Positions 14,876 through 15,425 of a stretch of 15,425 nt of DNA are shown one piece after another (positions within the stretch are counted from its first letter, which is position 1; each line of letters opens with the position of its first letter). The notes under the pieces are model-generated. The model was not told the DNA's origin. It searched no databases and worked only from the letters and a program-made list of their open reading frames with translations. This DNA comes from Oscillospiraceae bacterium (GTDB lineage Bacteria; Bacillota; Clostridia; Oscillospirales; Ruminococcaceae): the NCBI GenBank assembly GCA_016296505.1, contig JAEDJD010000031.1, positions 1 through 15,425 on the forward strand, in the 5' to 3' direction. The translations under genes and the position numbers were made by a program.

Positions 14876-14912
14876 AATCCAGAGAAGACGGTTCTTCTCT
14901 GGATTCTTTTTA
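14876..14912 (+). terminator. strong intrinsic terminator after cysS
   Basis: A perfect 12-bp stem (AATCCAGAGAAG 14876-14887 with CTTCTCTGGATT 14894-14905) with a 6-nt loop is followed by CTTTTTAT, 50 bp after the cysS stop. On the minus strand the tail is also pyrimidine-rich, so it may end transcription of the converging hydrolase gene too. Confidence 0.93.
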
Positions 14913-14932
14913 TCGAATCGCGAAATTGGAAA

Positions 14933-15397
14933 TTATATGTACGTTACGCCTGCTTTTTTGAGTTTTTCTTGTGTTTTGGTTAATTTATCCGGATACACTG
15001 TGGCTGTTCCTTTACGAATGATCGCTGTATTGAGTCCTCGTTTTGCAGCCCCAAGCGCTGTAGAAGCTACGCATCCACACTCGTCTAAGCCGCAGAGATG
15101 GAGTGTTTCGTGTCCTTTTTGCTGTATCAGTTCACGCAGTTTTTTATTGGATAGCGCATCGCCGACAAGTTTATCAAAGCAATATTCCGAAACCACATCC
15201 AATCCGCTAAAAAGTTCAGCGCCTTCTGTTCCTGCTATAGAAAAGCCAAAAAGCAGGCGGTTGGCAGGTAAATTCTGAATGATGTGGCGAATGTAAATTA
15301 TATCACGGGCGTTTTCATGATATTGGTGTATGAGTGTATTTACTGCAGCGGTTATTTCAGAAGTATTATAAGTGTGTTTGTCAAGTAGAAAGTGCAT
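14933..15397 (-). CDS. isochorismatase-like cysteine hydrolase
   Basis: The visible protein has 154 residues from ATG 15397. The C-terminal half fits the isochorismatase/nicotinamidase superfamily: G-T-E-G-A-E-L (56-62), a Lys in E-Y-C-F-D-K (71-76), then LHLCGLDECGCVASTALGAA (99-118) with the nucleophile-position Cys 109. Asp 6 in HFLLD would complete the Asp-Lys-Cys triad, but the usual D-x-Q-x-x-F after it is replaced by DKHTYNTSEI, so the N-terminus is unusually short. No ribosome site precedes the ATG (GAGCCCCTTTT), and the frame stays open to the window edge, so the true start may lie outside. The substrate is unknown. It converges with cysS across the terminator. Confidence 0.75.
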   Translation of the reverse strand: MHFLLDKHTYNTSEITAAVNTLIHQYHENARDIIYIRHIIQNLPANRLLFGFSIAGTEGAELFSGLDVVSEYCFDKLVGDALSNKKLRELIQQKGHETLHLCGLDECGCVASTALGAAKRGLNTAIIRKGTATVYPDKLTKTQEKLKKAGVTYI

Positions 15398-15421
15398 AAA
15401 AGGGGCTCGAAAAAGTGCATA
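15389..15421. repeat. 10-bp direct repeat at the hydrolase start
   Basis: AAAGTGCATA occurs at 15389-15398 and again at 15412-15421, a 23-bp step. On the minus strand each copy contains ATGCAC, so the annotated start codon is duplicated in another frame. It may be a small duplication or chance; the window ends before more copies could be seen. Confidence 0.5.
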
Positions 15422-15425
15422 GCCC

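Noticed and set aside
15365..15384. TTGACA and TATAAT boxes on the minus strand near the hydrolase start
   Set aside because: The spacer is only 8 bp and the boxes fall inside the coding frame, so they cannot act together as a sigma-A promoter.
1..15425. CRISPR array, tRNA, rRNA, insertion sequence or prophage
   Set aside because: I saw no regularly spaced repeats, tRNA-like cloverleaf or 3' CCA end, rRNA sequence, transposase, integrase or terminal inverted repeats.

Overview
The window looks like chromosomal DNA of a low-to-mid GC Gram-positive anaerobe of the Clostridia, probably Ruminococcus-like (Oscillospiraceae/Ruminococcaceae). The reasons are the alaS-HIT-comEC-holA-TOPRIM/DUF4093 gene order, strong AGGAG-type ribosome sites, GTG/TTG starts and Firmicutes-style promoters (TTGACA/TATAAT with 17-bp spacers). 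The lineage is inferred from gene families and was not tested by a search. I see no rRNA, tRNA, CRISPR, insertion sequence or phage gene.

Right part (about 12995-15425). alaS (minus) and cysS (plus) diverge from a 421-bp region with two clear back-to-back sigma-A-type promoters and no T-box. cysS ends at a strong hairpin terminator. Beyond it, on the minus strand, lies an isochorismatase-like cysteine hydrolase whose upstream region runs off the window.

Middle part (12994-3862, all minus). A long, probably co-transcribed run follows the alaS promoter: alaS, a HIT-family nucleotide hydrolase, comEC (DNA-uptake channel), holA (DNA polymerase III delta), a TOPRIM/DUF4093 RNase M5-like protein, an MBOAT-like membrane protein that lacks the catalytic histidine, and an amidohydrolase. 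The run ends at a hairpin terminator at 3873-3899. Several junctions are 4-nt ATGA overlaps (HIT/comEC, holA/TOPRIM, TOPRIM/MBOAT), which suggests translational coupling.

Left part (3825-1, all minus). A separate promoter (3797-3825) with a perfect hairpin in its leader drives three tandem four-helix membrane proteins of unknown function. They share a helix region and a Q-x-G-[YF]-P-x-F motif just after the last helix, then diverge into unrelated charged tails. A fourth small membrane protein gene follows, broken by a frameshift at a seven-A run. Last is the N-terminal third of comM/yifB, cut by the window edge just before its Walker A motif. The three-paralog cluster is the least explained part of the window and the best candidate for an undescribed system.
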